A DNA stretch of 43,758 nt from Bacteroidaceae bacterium (lineage in GTDB: Bacteria; Bacteroidota; Bacteroidia; Bacteroidales; Bacteroidaceae): contig JAILPK010000083.1 in the NCBI GenBank assembly GCA_024699495.1, positions 1-43,758 of the forward strand. The letters run 5' to 3'. The notes under the pieces are model-generated. The model was given only the letters and a program-made list of their open reading frames with translations. It did not search any database and was not told where the DNA came from. This document shows, piece after piece, positions 35,301 through 43,711 of the stretch. The translations under genes were made by a program, and so were the position numbers. Position 1 is the first letter of the stretch. Each line of letters starts with the position of its first letter.

Positions 35301-36907
35301 TGGTCAGCAGCTACCTGCTGGGCTAAATCTCCATCCTGGTAGATGTTGTAAGTGACAGGGTTGATGGAACCGATAGGACGCTGCCAGCTGAGTGTAGTTC
35401 CATCCATTTTCAGATTGCGTGGCACATTGGCCACCTCGCTCCGGACAATCGCTGTGAGTTCGGTGCGCTGACCTGCGTTCTGGACCAGAGTCCCGCCTTC
35501 TGGGATATTGAATGACGTCTCAATTCCGTTATGATCAAGATTATAATCAATAATACTTACATCATAAATATGTCCTTCTCCTTCAGCATAGTCACAGGTC
35601 TCTACCCAGAAGAAATACTTCAGCGGACGTGAGAGGTCAAATGTAGATGTGAGGTCGGTAACATCATATCCGAATTCCATCGGTTCGGAGTGCAGATCAC
35701 CATCAGCCCATTTGCCGAGCATTGGTATTTCCGGGTCGGGGTTGGTTGTTGCCTTCTTGCCTAAGCCTGAATAATAGAAATGGCGTAAGAAGGTGGATTT
35801 CTCTGGTTGCGTGGCATTGAGATCCTGGGCTACACCAACATAGAGGGCCATTTCCGAACGGCGGCTGTAGTCCATGGTGACCTTAAGGGTGCGGAGCGGA
35901 CGGTAATCCCAACGGGCAGTGTAATACTCTGGTTGCCAGTAGCTGGTAGAGGTCTTTGTCGGACGTGCTTCTGCATACGGGCAATAGATGAAGCCCTTGT
36001 TCATCCATTCACCCCAGGAATTGACTATTATCCATGCTCCGACCTCATCTTTCTCGGCCTCGCCTGAAATACCGTTGCCATCCAGATCGAACTCAATTCG
36101 GTCATCATAACCCACAATCGTGAGCGCATGATTGACGCTGGAGCCCCAGTATTTGACGTAATTCATGCCTGACACGCCAATCTCTTTGTTCTTCGCTGTG
36201 CCGGGTATCTTGCCTGTGGTGCAGTCGGCAGCAACACCTATGCCCACTATACCGCCTGTGGAAAAACGCTCATCGCCACAGTGGTTCCACAGATAGTTCT
36301 TGACCATCTCACGGCCTTCAGTGGTATTCAGGGCATAAGGGAAATTACCTGAGCCGGAGATGCGGTTGTGCATGGCGTGATACCATTTGTCATAACCCTG
36401 CATCCATCCGTAGTTGCTCTGGTCGTCATCGCAGTCTTGATAGCCGAATATCTCGCTGTAGGTCCTTCCTCCATATACTGCACTGCTGGGAATACCGTTG
36501 TGCTGGGCTATTATTTCCTTGCCCTGATCAGGCACCCATGTCAGCAGCCACGTGAAGTGGGTGGGGTAGATGTTCTCTTCGAGCGAACCGTCAGCACCGC
36601 GCATCGCATTCATCTCGTGCGTGAACATATAATATATACGCGAGGCGGAGCCGCACGAACCGCCGCTTTGATTCACTACTGGAGGAAACGCCTTCGATTC
36701 TGCATTGTTCCAGTGATCGGGACGAGTTTCTCCTTTTGCCTTCTGCAGACGCATCCTACGTTGTGTCTGCTTCACCCATGTCTGGTCAATATGGGGATTG
36801 GGGTCATAATCAGGATATGCCTCCTTGTTCCATGGGATATCCTGAGCCAAAATGGTGTTGACGCCTATTAGTAGCATTGCTACCGTAAAAAGTCCTTTTT
36901 TTCTCAT
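32366..36907 (-). CDS. Secreted C1-type cysteine protease with LamG and PKD domains and type IX-like C-terminal tail
   Basis: This 1513-residue secreted protein has a signal peptide (1-21). A papain-fold protease domain carries Cys85 in SGGSCGSA, His260 in SVNHALTIVGYDD and Asn296 in IIVNSWGE, with an additional DLDGNG calcium-type loop (274-279). Then come a fibronectin/jelly-roll-like region, a first LamG domain (about 590-790), three PKD domains (marked WDWTF, YEWTF and WMWNIS), a second LamG domain and a carbohydrate-binding-like region. The tail FYDLSGRSISRPSKGIYIKDGRKV matches the Por/type IX sorting signal style common in Prevotella. It is likely exported to the surface and degrades host or dietary protein; the substrate is unknown. 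It lies 42 bp after dsbD, possibly co-transcribed. Confidence 0.9.
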   Translation of the reverse strand: MRKKGLFTVAMLLIGVNTILAQDIPWNKEAYPDYDPNPHIDQTWVKQTQRRMRLQKAKGETRPDHWNNAESKAFPPVVNQSGGSCGSASRIYYMFTHEMNAMRGADGSLEENIYPTHFTWLLTWVPDQGKEIIAQHNGIPSSAVYGGRTYSEIFGYQDCDDDQSNYGWMQGYDKWYHAMHNRISGSGNFPYALNTTEGREMVKNYLWNHCGDERFSTGGIVGIGVAADCTTGKIPGTAKNKEIGVSGMNYVKYWGSSVNHALTIVGYDDRIEFDLDGNGISGEAEKDEVGAWIIVNSWGEWMNKGFIYCPYAEARPTKTSTSYWQPEYYTARWDYRPLRTLKVTMDYSRRSEMALYVGVAQDLNATQPEKSTFLRHFYYSGLGKKATTNPDPEIPMLGKWADGDLHSEPMEFGYDVTDLTSTFDLSRPLKYFFWVETCDYAEGEGHIYDVSIIDYNLDHNGIETSFNIPEGGTLVQNAGQRTELTAIVRSEVANVPRNLKMDGTTLSWQRPIGSINPVTYNIYQDGDLAQQVAADQFSTTTTGFGTFAVSAVYEINGYEVESNHSTPIVVRDGGFNKDNDVLIMKRLNEGFTLPDVTSGTLNAWTLEFWVRPNSTFPTTGGEKSAFGIKASSGKFFFKTNSSKIMEVGFDGGDFTTGTSLTTSKWSHIAIVEDGSQIFVYVNGKLNIKFTSGYNNSGLRGANDLIFGQSEGTGSNYKELINAPWEGYVDEIRFWNVARTQDEIKACYDQAFTYPMMQSGLTSYYQMNVNEDSTALVSAIGGPDVVLSNPLKSYPVLCNDQVNAKLNQLQFTASAQFKLSDREVVAGQPVTITDMSAPCTCEWDWTFTGAEQETLSGKSPIIVFTKPGRQAIHLTTASVSGETAEYSDTINVTEATVPVADFSLSTTSTAVGERVSFINQSTPLNACTYEWTFENAETTGASTTNAAATFTTTGTQRITLTATNSAGTNTCTKTISVEKVAPKPSFNIKNNIAILGEKIYLIDDTKYEPQQWMWNISSDTYALVMNGKEGSIDIDKPGVYNVSLTASNEKGSGTTTRSRAIVVCSADGGHGLAMGGGNDSGSSTLNNVVEATSPFNIARTRISIAFWLYPTNLVNGGNGIGSDPSTLLLTTNADGSMDFQASNKTGKSATGYVIANEWHHYAITYSSGTVTFYRDGVEISTATGLGSSIKKQSVLRIGGDYPFTGIIDELQMWSRALTVSEIQEYGSKPIEDPVNMKNGPVLYYQFNQTSGDVIDSSANGLTGVRSNFGPDGDAWASTKGIFFLNFESTKTDVTANYLKNYKSSFKTAGGYVNGTSRFQRLATETADSPWVIENAVTENGVTTCWHVDAQKGNSLVLSTKWDGFADAVKDLKLYQTITLEPGAYEFSISRYAEFITAGNYLVVAAGKGLPDLADINSSIAYSTANKPVNFLITETTEVSLGLVTSQSGSSCLTIDHFTLTNKEFGKIDANGETSISQTSADTPADGKFYDLSGRSISRPSKGIYIKDGRKVIIK

Positions 36908-36949
36908 AGTTAGTTAGTTATGATTATGTTTTTGAGCAGGAATTAAACC

Positions 36950-39058
36950 CTACTGCTGTTTATCATTGAATTTATTTATGCCATCACGCAGCCATTTTAC
37001 GAATTTCGAAACATCTTCGTCATAGCTGTATGCCGGAGCGAGAGGCTTGCCTTCTTTGTCAAGCAAAACATAGAAAGGCTGTGTCTGTGCGCCGAATTTC
37101 CTGCGCTGCAGATAACTCCATTTGTCACCTATCGTGCGTAACCGGCGTGTCGTGCCATCGCTTTCGGTCACTTCTGCAGGCTTATCCAGCGGGGTCTTGT
37201 CATCTACATACAGGGATATCAGTACATAGTCCTCTGTCATAAGTTGCCTAACCTGGGCATCCGGCCATACAGCGGCCTCCATCTTACGGCAGTTGACACA
37301 ACCAAAACCTGTGAAGTCAAGCATGACGGGCTTCCCTGCTTTCCGGGCCGCTTCCATGCCTTCCTCATAGTTGGTGAATGTCGCCTCAACACTGCTCTCA
37401 TCCAGGCGGAAGTCCTGTGTCCACATCGGGGGAGCAAAGGCACTTACCGCCTTGCAGGGTGCTCCCCATAAACCCGGCACCATGTACAGGGCAAATGCCA
37501 GGGAAACAAGTGCGGTGAGAAAACGGGTGACTCCGATGCGCGGACGCTGGATTACATTCCCCTCATCATCATATTCATCCTCATCGTGAGGCAGACGTAT
37601 CCACCCTAACAGGTAGAAACCCATAAAAGCGAAAATCATTATCCAGAGGCAAAGGAATGTCTCGCGGTCAAGAATACGCCAGCCGTAAGCCAAGTCTGCT
37701 ACGGACAGGAACTTAAGTGCAAATGCTAACTCCACGAGACCCAGTACCACTTTGACCACATTCATCCAGTTGCCGCTCTTCGGAGCTGACTTAAGCCAGG
37801 CTGGGAAGAGGGCAAAGAGCGTGAATGGGGCTGCCAGGGCTATGGAGAAACCTAACATACCTACTGTGGGGGCAATGATATTGCCGCTCGTGGCCATCTC
37901 TACCAATAGCAGACCTACAATCGGAGCTGTGCAGCTGAAACTGACCAACACCAGCGTGAAGGCCATGAAGAAGATGCTTATTACACCAGTGGTAGAAGAC
38001 GCCTTGGCATCCATCTTGTTGCTCCATGAAGACGGCAACGTCATCTCGAATCCACCTAAAAATGAAGCTGCAAATGCAACCAGCAAAAGGAAGAGGAAGA
38101 TGTTGAATATGGCATTTGTGCTCAGTTCGTTGAGCTTGCTCGGTCCCCATATTAAGGTGATAAGCAAACCCAGGCCCACAAAGATTACCACTATGCTCAG
38201 ACCATAGATGACCGCATCACGAATGCCACGCCGCTTGTCATCTTTAGCTCTCTTGAGGAAAAAGGATACGGTCATTGGTATTATAGGCCAGATGCATGGC
38301 ATTATGAGTGCCAGCAGACCGCCTACAAGACCTAAAAGGAAGATGGTGAACAGTGAGCGGGAAGATTCGTTCTTTACATCGCTCAGAGCCTTCAGCTCAT
38401 CTGTAACCGGCTGCCATAAGTCACTGGCGGACATGGCAGAAATATTTGTATCCGCTTCTGCCTGAGATGTGGAATCTGAAGGTGTGACAGCGGCCAGGGG
38501 TTGAGCGGCATCTGTCTCCGTTTCTTCGCTGGCCTGATTCTTCTCTTTTGTGGGACTTGTGCTCTCAGGTGTTGCGGCGGGCGCTTTGTCCGCAACAGGC
38601 TTTTCCGCCTTCGCTTCATAAGTGCCGTTGAAGGAGAATTCTACAGGGGTGGGAGGGAGGCACGACATGTCGTTGCATGCTCCGTACTGAAGATATCCTG
38701 CCACTTCCCACGCGCCACCAGTGAGGCGCAGGCGCTGCGTGGCGGAGAAGGTCTGTTCGAAGAAGGTGACCTCACACCCGAACATGTCATCCATCTTCTT
38801 TATGAGACTGCCACCCAGTTTGAGACCTCCTTCAGCTTTCGCTCCGGAGAGCTTGTCTGTGTTGAAACTCAGGGGGGTGGGACCGCCTGTGTTGTCTGGA
38901 CCATATACATGCCATCCGGCATCCATATTACCGCTGAATACAATATCAATCAGGTCGTTATGACCTGCTACCGCTTTCTTGCTCACAGTTACTCGCACCT
39001 GGGCTGAGACCGTGAATGCAAACATAATAAAAAGAAGTGCTGAAAGGGCTTTTCTCAT
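36950..39058 (-). CDS. dsbD: Thiol:disulfide interchange protein DsbD
   Basis: The 702-residue protein has the three parts of DsbD. First is a signal peptide and N-terminal immunoglobulin-like domain (GWHVYGPDN; the pair GCEV and ACNDMSC). A Ser/Thr/Ala-rich linker leads to an eight-helix membrane domain with both redox cysteines, in MPCIWP and SFSCTAP. Last is a C-terminal thioredoxin domain with CVNC (about 587-590). It moves electrons from cytoplasmic thioredoxin to periplasmic reductases. I chose the ATG at 39058 because it gives a proper signal peptide and follows the consensus promoter; an upstream in-frame ATG would lie within the promoter. The cysteine protease downstream would depend on a reduced active-site Cys, which may explain the linkage. 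Confidence 0.94.
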   Translation of the reverse strand: MRKALSALLFIMFAFTVSAQVRVTVSKKAVAGHNDLIDIVFSGNMDAGWHVYGPDNTGGPTPLSFNTDKLSGAKAEGGLKLGGSLIKKMDDMFGCEVTFFEQTFSATQRLRLTGGAWEVAGYLQYGACNDMSCLPPTPVEFSFNGTYEAKAEKPVADKAPAATPESTSPTKEKNQASEETETDAAQPLAAVTPSDSTSQAEADTNISAMSASDLWQPVTDELKALSDVKNESSRSLFTIFLLGLVGGLLALIMPCIWPIIPMTVSFFLKRAKDDKRRGIRDAVIYGLSIVVIFVGLGLLITLIWGPSKLNELSTNAIFNIFLFLLLVAFAASFLGGFEMTLPSSWSNKMDAKASSTTGVISIFFMAFTLVLVSFSCTAPIVGLLLVEMATSGNIIAPTVGMLGFSIALAAPFTLFALFPAWLKSAPKSGNWMNVVKVVLGLVELAFALKFLSVADLAYGWRILDRETFLCLWIMIFAFMGFYLLGWIRLPHDEDEYDDEGNVIQRPRIGVTRFLTALVSLAFALYMVPGLWGAPCKAVSAFAPPMWTQDFRLDESSVEATFTNYEEGMEAARKAGKPVMLDFTGFGCVNCRKMEAAVWPDAQVRQLMTEDYVLISLYVDDKTPLDKPAEVTESDGTTRRLRTIGDKWSYLQRRKFGAQTQPFYVLLDKEGKPLAPAYSYDEDVSKFVKWLRDGINKFNDKQQ

Positions 39059-39081
39059 CGTGTTGTTATTCAATATTGGGA

Positions 39082-39112
39082 CAAAGGTACGAATAAAGTA
39101 CATTAATACAAT
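39082..39112 (-). promoter_or_regulatory. Consensus Bacteroidetes promoter of dsbD
   Basis: On the minus strand TTG (39111-39109), 19 nt, then TACCTTTG (39089-39082) matches the Bacteroidetes promoter. It supports the dsbD start at 39058, giving a short leader, and diverges from the pfp promoter. Confidence 0.85.
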
Positions 39113-39211
39113 GAAGGATTTGGTTTTTAACTTTAGTTAAAGCGTAGAAGGCCTATTGATAAAAAATATATTAATTCGTGATTCATACATATACATTACG
39201 CAAATTTTATG

Positions 39212-39219
39212 TATCTTTG
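39212..39219 (+). promoter_or_regulatory. Bacteroidetes -7 element of the pfp operon
   Basis: TATCTTTG matches the -7 consensus TAnnTTTG perfectly; no good TTG lies at the -33 position. It is 53 nt before the pfp start and divergent from the dsbD promoter, so the 39059-39272 gap carries both. Confidence 0.75.
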
Positions 39220-39272
39220 CGCCCGTAAATAAAATATTCTATCAACCATTAAACTCTAAACACTTAGAAATT

Positions 39273-40907
39273 ATGAAGAAAAGTGCTTTGCAGATTGCGA
39301 GGGCTGCCTATCAGCCCAAACTGCCTAAGGCCCTGAAAGGCGCCGTAAAAGCCGTAGAGGGTCAGCCTACACAAAGTGTTGGTGATCAGGAGAAGATTCG
39401 CGAACTCTTCCCTAACACCTATGGTCTGCCCGTGATTGAATTTGCTGAAGGCGAGGCTAAGGCCCAGCCGGCAATTAATGTGGGGGTAATACTCAGCGGC
39501 GGACAGGCTCCTGGCGGTCATAACGTGATAAGCGGCCTCTTCGACGGTATTAAGAGCATCAATCCTGATTCTAAACTATACGGATTCATCCTTGGCCCCG
39601 GCGGACTTGTTGACCATAACTATATGGAACTGACTTCCGACATCATTGACGAATACCGTAACACTGGTGGTTTTGACATTATTGGATCCGGCCGTACCAA
39701 ACTGGAAAAAGAAGCTCAGTTTGAAAAGGGTATTGAAATCCTGCGTGAACTGAACATCAAAGCTCTTGTGATCATCGGCGGTGATGACTCCAACACTAAC
39801 GCTTGCGTTTTGGCTGAATACTACGCAGCAAAGAAATATGGCGTTCAGGTGATTGGCTGCCCGAAGACCATCGACGGCGACCTGAAGAATGAGCAGATAG
39901 AGACAAGCTTTGGCTTCGACACCGCTTGTAAGACCTACAGCGAACTCATCGGTAACATACAGCGCGACTGCAACTCCGCACGCAAATACTGGCACTTCAT
40001 TAAACTGATGGGCCGTAGCGCTAGCCATATCGCCCTTGAGTGTGCTCTCCAGACTCAGCCGAACATCTGCCTCGTAAGCGAAGAGGTGGAGGCTAAGGGC
40101 ATGAGCCTCGACGACGTGGTCAGCTATATCGCTGACATCGTGGCTAAAAGAGCTGAGGATGGCAACCATTTTGGCACCGTTCTCATTCCTGAAGGTCTCA
40201 TCGAATTCATTCCCGCAATCAAAAAACTGATCAGGGAATTGAATGAGGTCCTCACAGATCCCGCCACAGGCGAACCGCGCAACTTCGAAAGTGCTGACGC
40301 TCAGATCGCTTTCGTGAAGAAGAGCATCGCCAAGGACAATCTTGCCGTTCTGGAGAGCCTGCCCGAAGATGTTGCACGCCAGCTATGCCTCGACCGTGAC
40401 CCTCATGGCAATGTCCAGGTGTCTCTTATCGAGACCGAGAAACTGCTTAGCAGAATGGTAGGCAAGAAACTTAAGGAGACTGGCCGGGCACCGAAGTTCA
40501 GCGCACAGCACCATTTCTTCGGATATGAAGGACGTTGCGCCGCTCCAAGCAACTACGATGCTGACTACTGCTACAGCCTCGGCTTCAATGCCAGCCGCCT
40601 GATTGCAGCCGGAAAGACCGGTTACATGAGCATTGTGAAGAACACCACAGCTCCTGCCAACGAGTGGGTCGCCGGTGGTGTGCCTATCACTATGATGATG
40701 AACATCGAGCGCCGCAATGGTGCGGATAAGCCCGTAATACGCAAGGCTCTCGTAGAACTGGATGGCGCTCCGTTTAAGTATTTTGCTGCTCATCGCGATG
40801 AATGGGCCCGCCAGACAAGTTACGTTTACCCCGGTCCTATCCAGTACTTCGGTCCCGCTGAAGTGTGTGACCAATGTACTCGCACCTTGCAGTTGGAACA
40901 AGCTTAA
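39273..40907 (+). CDS. pfp: PPi-dependent phosphofructokinase (long form)
   Basis: Diphosphate-fructose-6-phosphate 1-phosphotransferase interconverts fructose 6-phosphate and fructose 1,6-bisphosphate using pyrophosphate. Diagnostic residues are SGGQAPGGHN (75-84), GGDDSNT (169-175; the second Asp marks PPi enzymes, where ATP enzymes have Gly), PKTIDGDL (197-204) and MGRSASH (246-252). Length 544 fits the long PPi form common in Bacteroidetes, spirochaetes and plants. I chose the ATG at 39273 because the upstream in-frame extension would run over the -7 element. It is the first gene of a plus-strand series. Confidence 0.95.
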   Translation: MKKSALQIARAAYQPKLPKALKGAVKAVEGQPTQSVGDQEKIRELFPNTYGLPVIEFAEGEAKAQPAINVGVILSGGQAPGGHNVISGLFDGIKSINPDSKLYGFILGPGGLVDHNYMELTSDIIDEYRNTGGFDIIGSGRTKLEKEAQFEKGIEILRELNIKALVIIGGDDSNTNACVLAEYYAAKKYGVQVIGCPKTIDGDLKNEQIETSFGFDTACKTYSELIGNIQRDCNSARKYWHFIKLMGRSASHIALECALQTQPNICLVSEEVEAKGMSLDDVVSYIADIVAKRAEDGNHFGTVLIPEGLIEFIPAIKKLIRELNEVLTDPATGEPRNFESADAQIAFVKKSIAKDNLAVLESLPEDVARQLCLDRDPHGNVQVSLIETEKLLSRMVGKKLKETGRAPKFSAQHHFFGYEGRCAAPSNYDADYCYSLGFNASRLIAAGKTGYMSIVKNTTAPANEWVAGGVPITMMMNIERRNGADKPVIRKALVELDGAPFKYFAAHRDEWARQTSYVYPGPIQYFGPAEVCDQCTRTLQLEQA

Positions 40908-41818
40908 AGACATTGAAGAAAAGTCAGAACACACCCACAACACAATCGTCAAGGCGCGCTGCTGTAAATAATAGCGGCGCGCCGCGACATTATTCCCACG
41001 GGAAAAAGAAACGGAAGAAAAACCATAAGACTTTCTTCCGCCGCATTCCCGTTTGGGCGGTTGTAACGGGAGTCCTCCTGATTGTGGGCGGATACGTCTT
41101 CTTCTTCTATTATTTCTTTGTTAATCCTTACTCCTTCCGTTGGCAGGCAATATACGGTGAGGCAAATGACCCCGATGGGTTTGAAATCCGCGGTATTGAC
41201 ATCTCCCACTATCAGCAGAGAATAGACTGGGAACTACTGCGCAACGCCAACGTGCAGCGCGTGCCGCTCCGTTTCGTGTTCATAAAAGCCACCGAGGGAG
41301 TGTCACTGATTGACGAGAACTTCAATGATAATTTCTATCAGGCCAGACAAAATGACCTGATTCGTGGTGCATACCATTTCTTTGTCCCGGATGCAGATGC
41401 ACAAAAACAGGCGCGTTTCTTCCTGAAACAGGTGCACCTCGAAGAGGGGGACCTGCCTCCGGTGCTCGATGTGGAAAAGGCCGGAAACCTAAGCCCTGAC
41501 GCTCTGCGCCGCGCTGTTCATACATGGCTGGATGTCGTGGAACAGCATTATGGTGTAAAACCGATTTTATATACTGGAGCCAGTTTTAAGAAGAAATATC
41601 TCAATGACTCCACTTTCTGCCAATATCCCTACTGGATAGCTCACTACTATGTGGAAAAACCTACATATGAAGGCTCATGGCAATTCTGGCAATATACGGA
41701 TTTCGGCAAGATTGACGGCATCCAGGGGAATGTGGACTGCAATATATTCAACGGGTCACTACAGGACCTGCGCAAAATGACTATAAGCCCCGAGACATTG
41801 GACAATATAGGGCTTTGA
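40874..41818 (+). CDS. Membrane-anchored GH25 lysozyme
   Basis: This is a glycoside hydrolase family 25 muramidase that cleaves the beta-1,4 bond of peptidoglycan. The catalytic region starts at GIDISHYQ (107-114) and includes FIKATEG, AYHFF, the acidic pair in LDVE (198-201) and WQFWQYTD. Before it lies a basic Ser/Lys/Arg-rich stretch and one membrane segment (about 58-83), so the enzyme is probably anchored with its domain in the periplasm. The ATG at 40874 overlaps pfp by 34 bp; a TTG at 40913, six bases after the pfp stop, would give the natural-looking start MKKSQN and is the alternative. A gap of 15 bp separates it from the PCMD gene. Confidence 0.9.
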   Translation: MYSHLAVGTSLKTLKKSQNTPTTQSSRRAAVNNSGAPRHYSHGKKKRKKNHKTFFRRIPVWAVVTGVLLIVGGYVFFFYYFFVNPYSFRWQAIYGEANDPDGFEIRGIDISHYQQRIDWELLRNANVQRVPLRFVFIKATEGVSLIDENFNDNFYQARQNDLIRGAYHFFVPDADAQKQARFFLKQVHLEEGDLPPVLDVEKAGNLSPDALRRAVHTWLDVVEQHYGVKPILYTGASFKKKYLNDSTFCQYPYWIAHYYVEKPTYEGSWQFWQYTDFGKIDGIQGNVDCNIFNGSLQDLRKMTISPETLDNIGL

Positions 41819-41833
41819 CAATAAAATTATACT

Positions 41834-42790
41834 ATGAAAAGACTTCTTTTATTTACATTTATCGCTTTGACAGGAGCGCAACTCCCGGCTCAAGTCGCTT
41901 CCCTGAAATATGGAGATTTTGATCATTGGCTCTCACGTGAGGTCAAGGAGAGCGCCATCTTGGGCGGGGCAACCAAGACTCTTTATGAGGTTACAAATGC
42001 CACGACATGGAAACAAAATAAACCTTACGTGAATCAGGGGGGATCGCCATGGGCAACAAGCAACGTGCTTGCCAAAGTGGTCGGCATTGTGAAGACGAAC
42101 ACCTCTGTATATCCTGAAAAACGCGGCAATGGCTATTGCGCTAAGCTCTATTCTCACGTCGAGGGCGTGAAGGTCATGGGCATGGTTAATATTCACGTGC
42201 TCGCTGCCGGAAGCCTCTTCTTGGGAGAGATGCGCGAACCGATCACAAGCAGCTCTAACCCGCAGGCGAAGATGAGCTATGGCGTGCCTTTCAAAAAGAA
42301 ACCTAAGGCTGTGCAGTTTGACTATAAGGTGCAGCTCTCCGACAAACCCAACCGCGTCCGCCAGAATGGATTCAGTAAGGTGCGCACTGTTAACGGCAAA
42401 GATATGCCTGACGTTTATCTCCTGTTGCAGAAACGGTGGGAAGATGAAGATGGCAACATCTATGCCAAACGCATCGCCACAATGTCACACCGCTTCAACC
42501 ATAATACAGATTGGGTAAACGGAGCCAAATTCCAACTCATGTATGGCGATATAACTTCCAATCCTGGTTATGATGCCAAAGTTATGGCGCTGTTTACAAA
42601 AGAAAGTGAAGCTGTTAAGTATGCTTACAACTCAAAAGGTAAACTGATGCCCATAATCGAAGTAGAGTGGGGGAGCGCCGATGATGAGCCAACACATATG
42701 ATCCTTGCTTTCAATTCTTCCTTCGGCGGAGCGTATGTAGGCTCTGAAGGTACTACTCTTTGGGTTGACAACGTCAAACTTGTATATTGA
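41834..42790 (+). CDS. Secreted PCMD-domain protein (putative carbohydrate metabolism)
   Basis: The 318-residue product begins with a signal peptide (MKRLLLFTFIALTGAQLPAQ). It has the beta-sandwich pattern of the PCMD family: DFDHWLSREVKES at the mature N-terminus, ATTWKQNKPYVN, the YGVPFKKKPKAVQFDYKV strand, and a terminal SSFGGAYVGSEGTTLWVDNVKLVY. The family occurs in Bacteroidetes and is named for presumed carbohydrate metabolism, with no defined activity. Its TGA overlaps the ATG of nspC by one base (TGATG), so the two are translationally coupled. Confidence 0.85.
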   Translation: MKRLLLFTFIALTGAQLPAQVASLKYGDFDHWLSREVKESAILGGATKTLYEVTNATTWKQNKPYVNQGGSPWATSNVLAKVVGIVKTNTSVYPEKRGNGYCAKLYSHVEGVKVMGMVNIHVLAAGSLFLGEMREPITSSSNPQAKMSYGVPFKKKPKAVQFDYKVQLSDKPNRVRQNGFSKVRTVNGKDMPDVYLLLQKRWEDEDGNIYAKRIATMSHRFNHNTDWVNGAKFQLMYGDITSNPGYDAKVMALFTKESEAVKYAYNSKGKLMPIIEVEWGSADDEPTHMILAFNSSFGGAYVGSEGTTLWVDNVKLVY

Positions 42791-43659
42791 TGAACATAGC
42801 TGAACTCCATACTCCGTATTATCTTGTCGAGGAACCTCTGCTTCGCCGTAATCTCGCACTCATACGCGAGGTGGCTGAACGCAGTGAAACTGAAATAATC
42901 CTCGCCTTCAAGGCCTTTGCCCTGTGGAAGACTTTCCCCATATTCAGGGAATATGTCAGCGCCACTACAGCATCAAGTCCTGATGAAGCACGGCTTGCAT
43001 ATGAGGAGTTTGGAGCTAAAGCTCACACTTATAGCCCGGCATTTACTGACGACTCTTTCGATGACATCATACGCTGGTCATCACATATCACGTTTAACAG
43101 CCTCTCTCAGTACAGACACTTTGCCGAAAAATGTATCACAAACAGTGAAAACACGCCATCGATGGGCCTCCGCGTGAATCCGGAATACAGCGAGATAGAG
43201 ACCGAACTATACAATCCCTGTGCGCCAGGCTCACGTTTCGGGGTCCTCGCTTCTGACCTGCCTGACCAGCTCGACCCCGGGATAGAGGGCTTCCATATCC
43301 ACTGTCATTGTGAGAGCAGCGCAGAGGCTTTTGCGCGCACACTCGCGCATATAGAATTAAAGTTCGCGCGTTGGTTCCCTCAAATCAAATGGATTAACTT
43401 CGGCGGGGGACATCTGATGACACGCAAGGATTATAATGTAAACCTGCTTATACATACCCTGAAGGACTTCCACCAACGCTACCCGCATCTTCATACCATT
43501 CTCGAACCTGGCAGCGCCTTCGCATGGCAGACCGGGCCCCTTGTCTCCTCTGTCGTTGATATAGTGGAGAATCATGGCATCCGGACCGCAATCCTTGATG
43601 TGTCTTTTACATGCCACATGCCCGACTGCCTGGAAATGCCATATCATCCAAGGCGGTAA
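42790..43659 (+). pseudogene. nspC: Carboxynorspermidine decarboxylase NspC, C-terminally truncated at a repeat
   Basis: This 289-residue frame matches the first three quarters of NspC, the fold-III PLP enzyme making norspermidine or spermidine from the carboxy precursor. It has the PLP Lys41 in AFKAFA, FHIHCHCE, NFGGGH, EPGSAFAW and CHMPDCLEMPYHP. The family normally runs to about 375-385 residues, with a GG-x-SCLAGD motif supplying the catalytic Cys; that part is absent. The frame stops (TAA) six bases before palindromic repeat R6. After the repeat another frame reads HLQGAHVYT, which could be the continuation, but only about 16 residues remain in the window. Loss of function is likely unless the join is an assembly error. 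Confidence 0.8.
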
Positions 43660-43664
43660 AGAAT

Positions 43665-43711
43665 GGACTCTCCCCCCTGCCCCTCCCTGTGAGGGAGGGG
43701 AGTAGAATGAG
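43665..43711 (+). repeat. Palindromic repeat copy R6
   Basis: This copy starts GGACTCTCCCCCCTGCCCC, has a CCCTCCCT-type stem with a GTG loop, and ends GAGTAGAATGAG. It follows the premature end of the nspC frame. Its sequence is closest to R2 when read in reverse. Confidence 0.85.
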
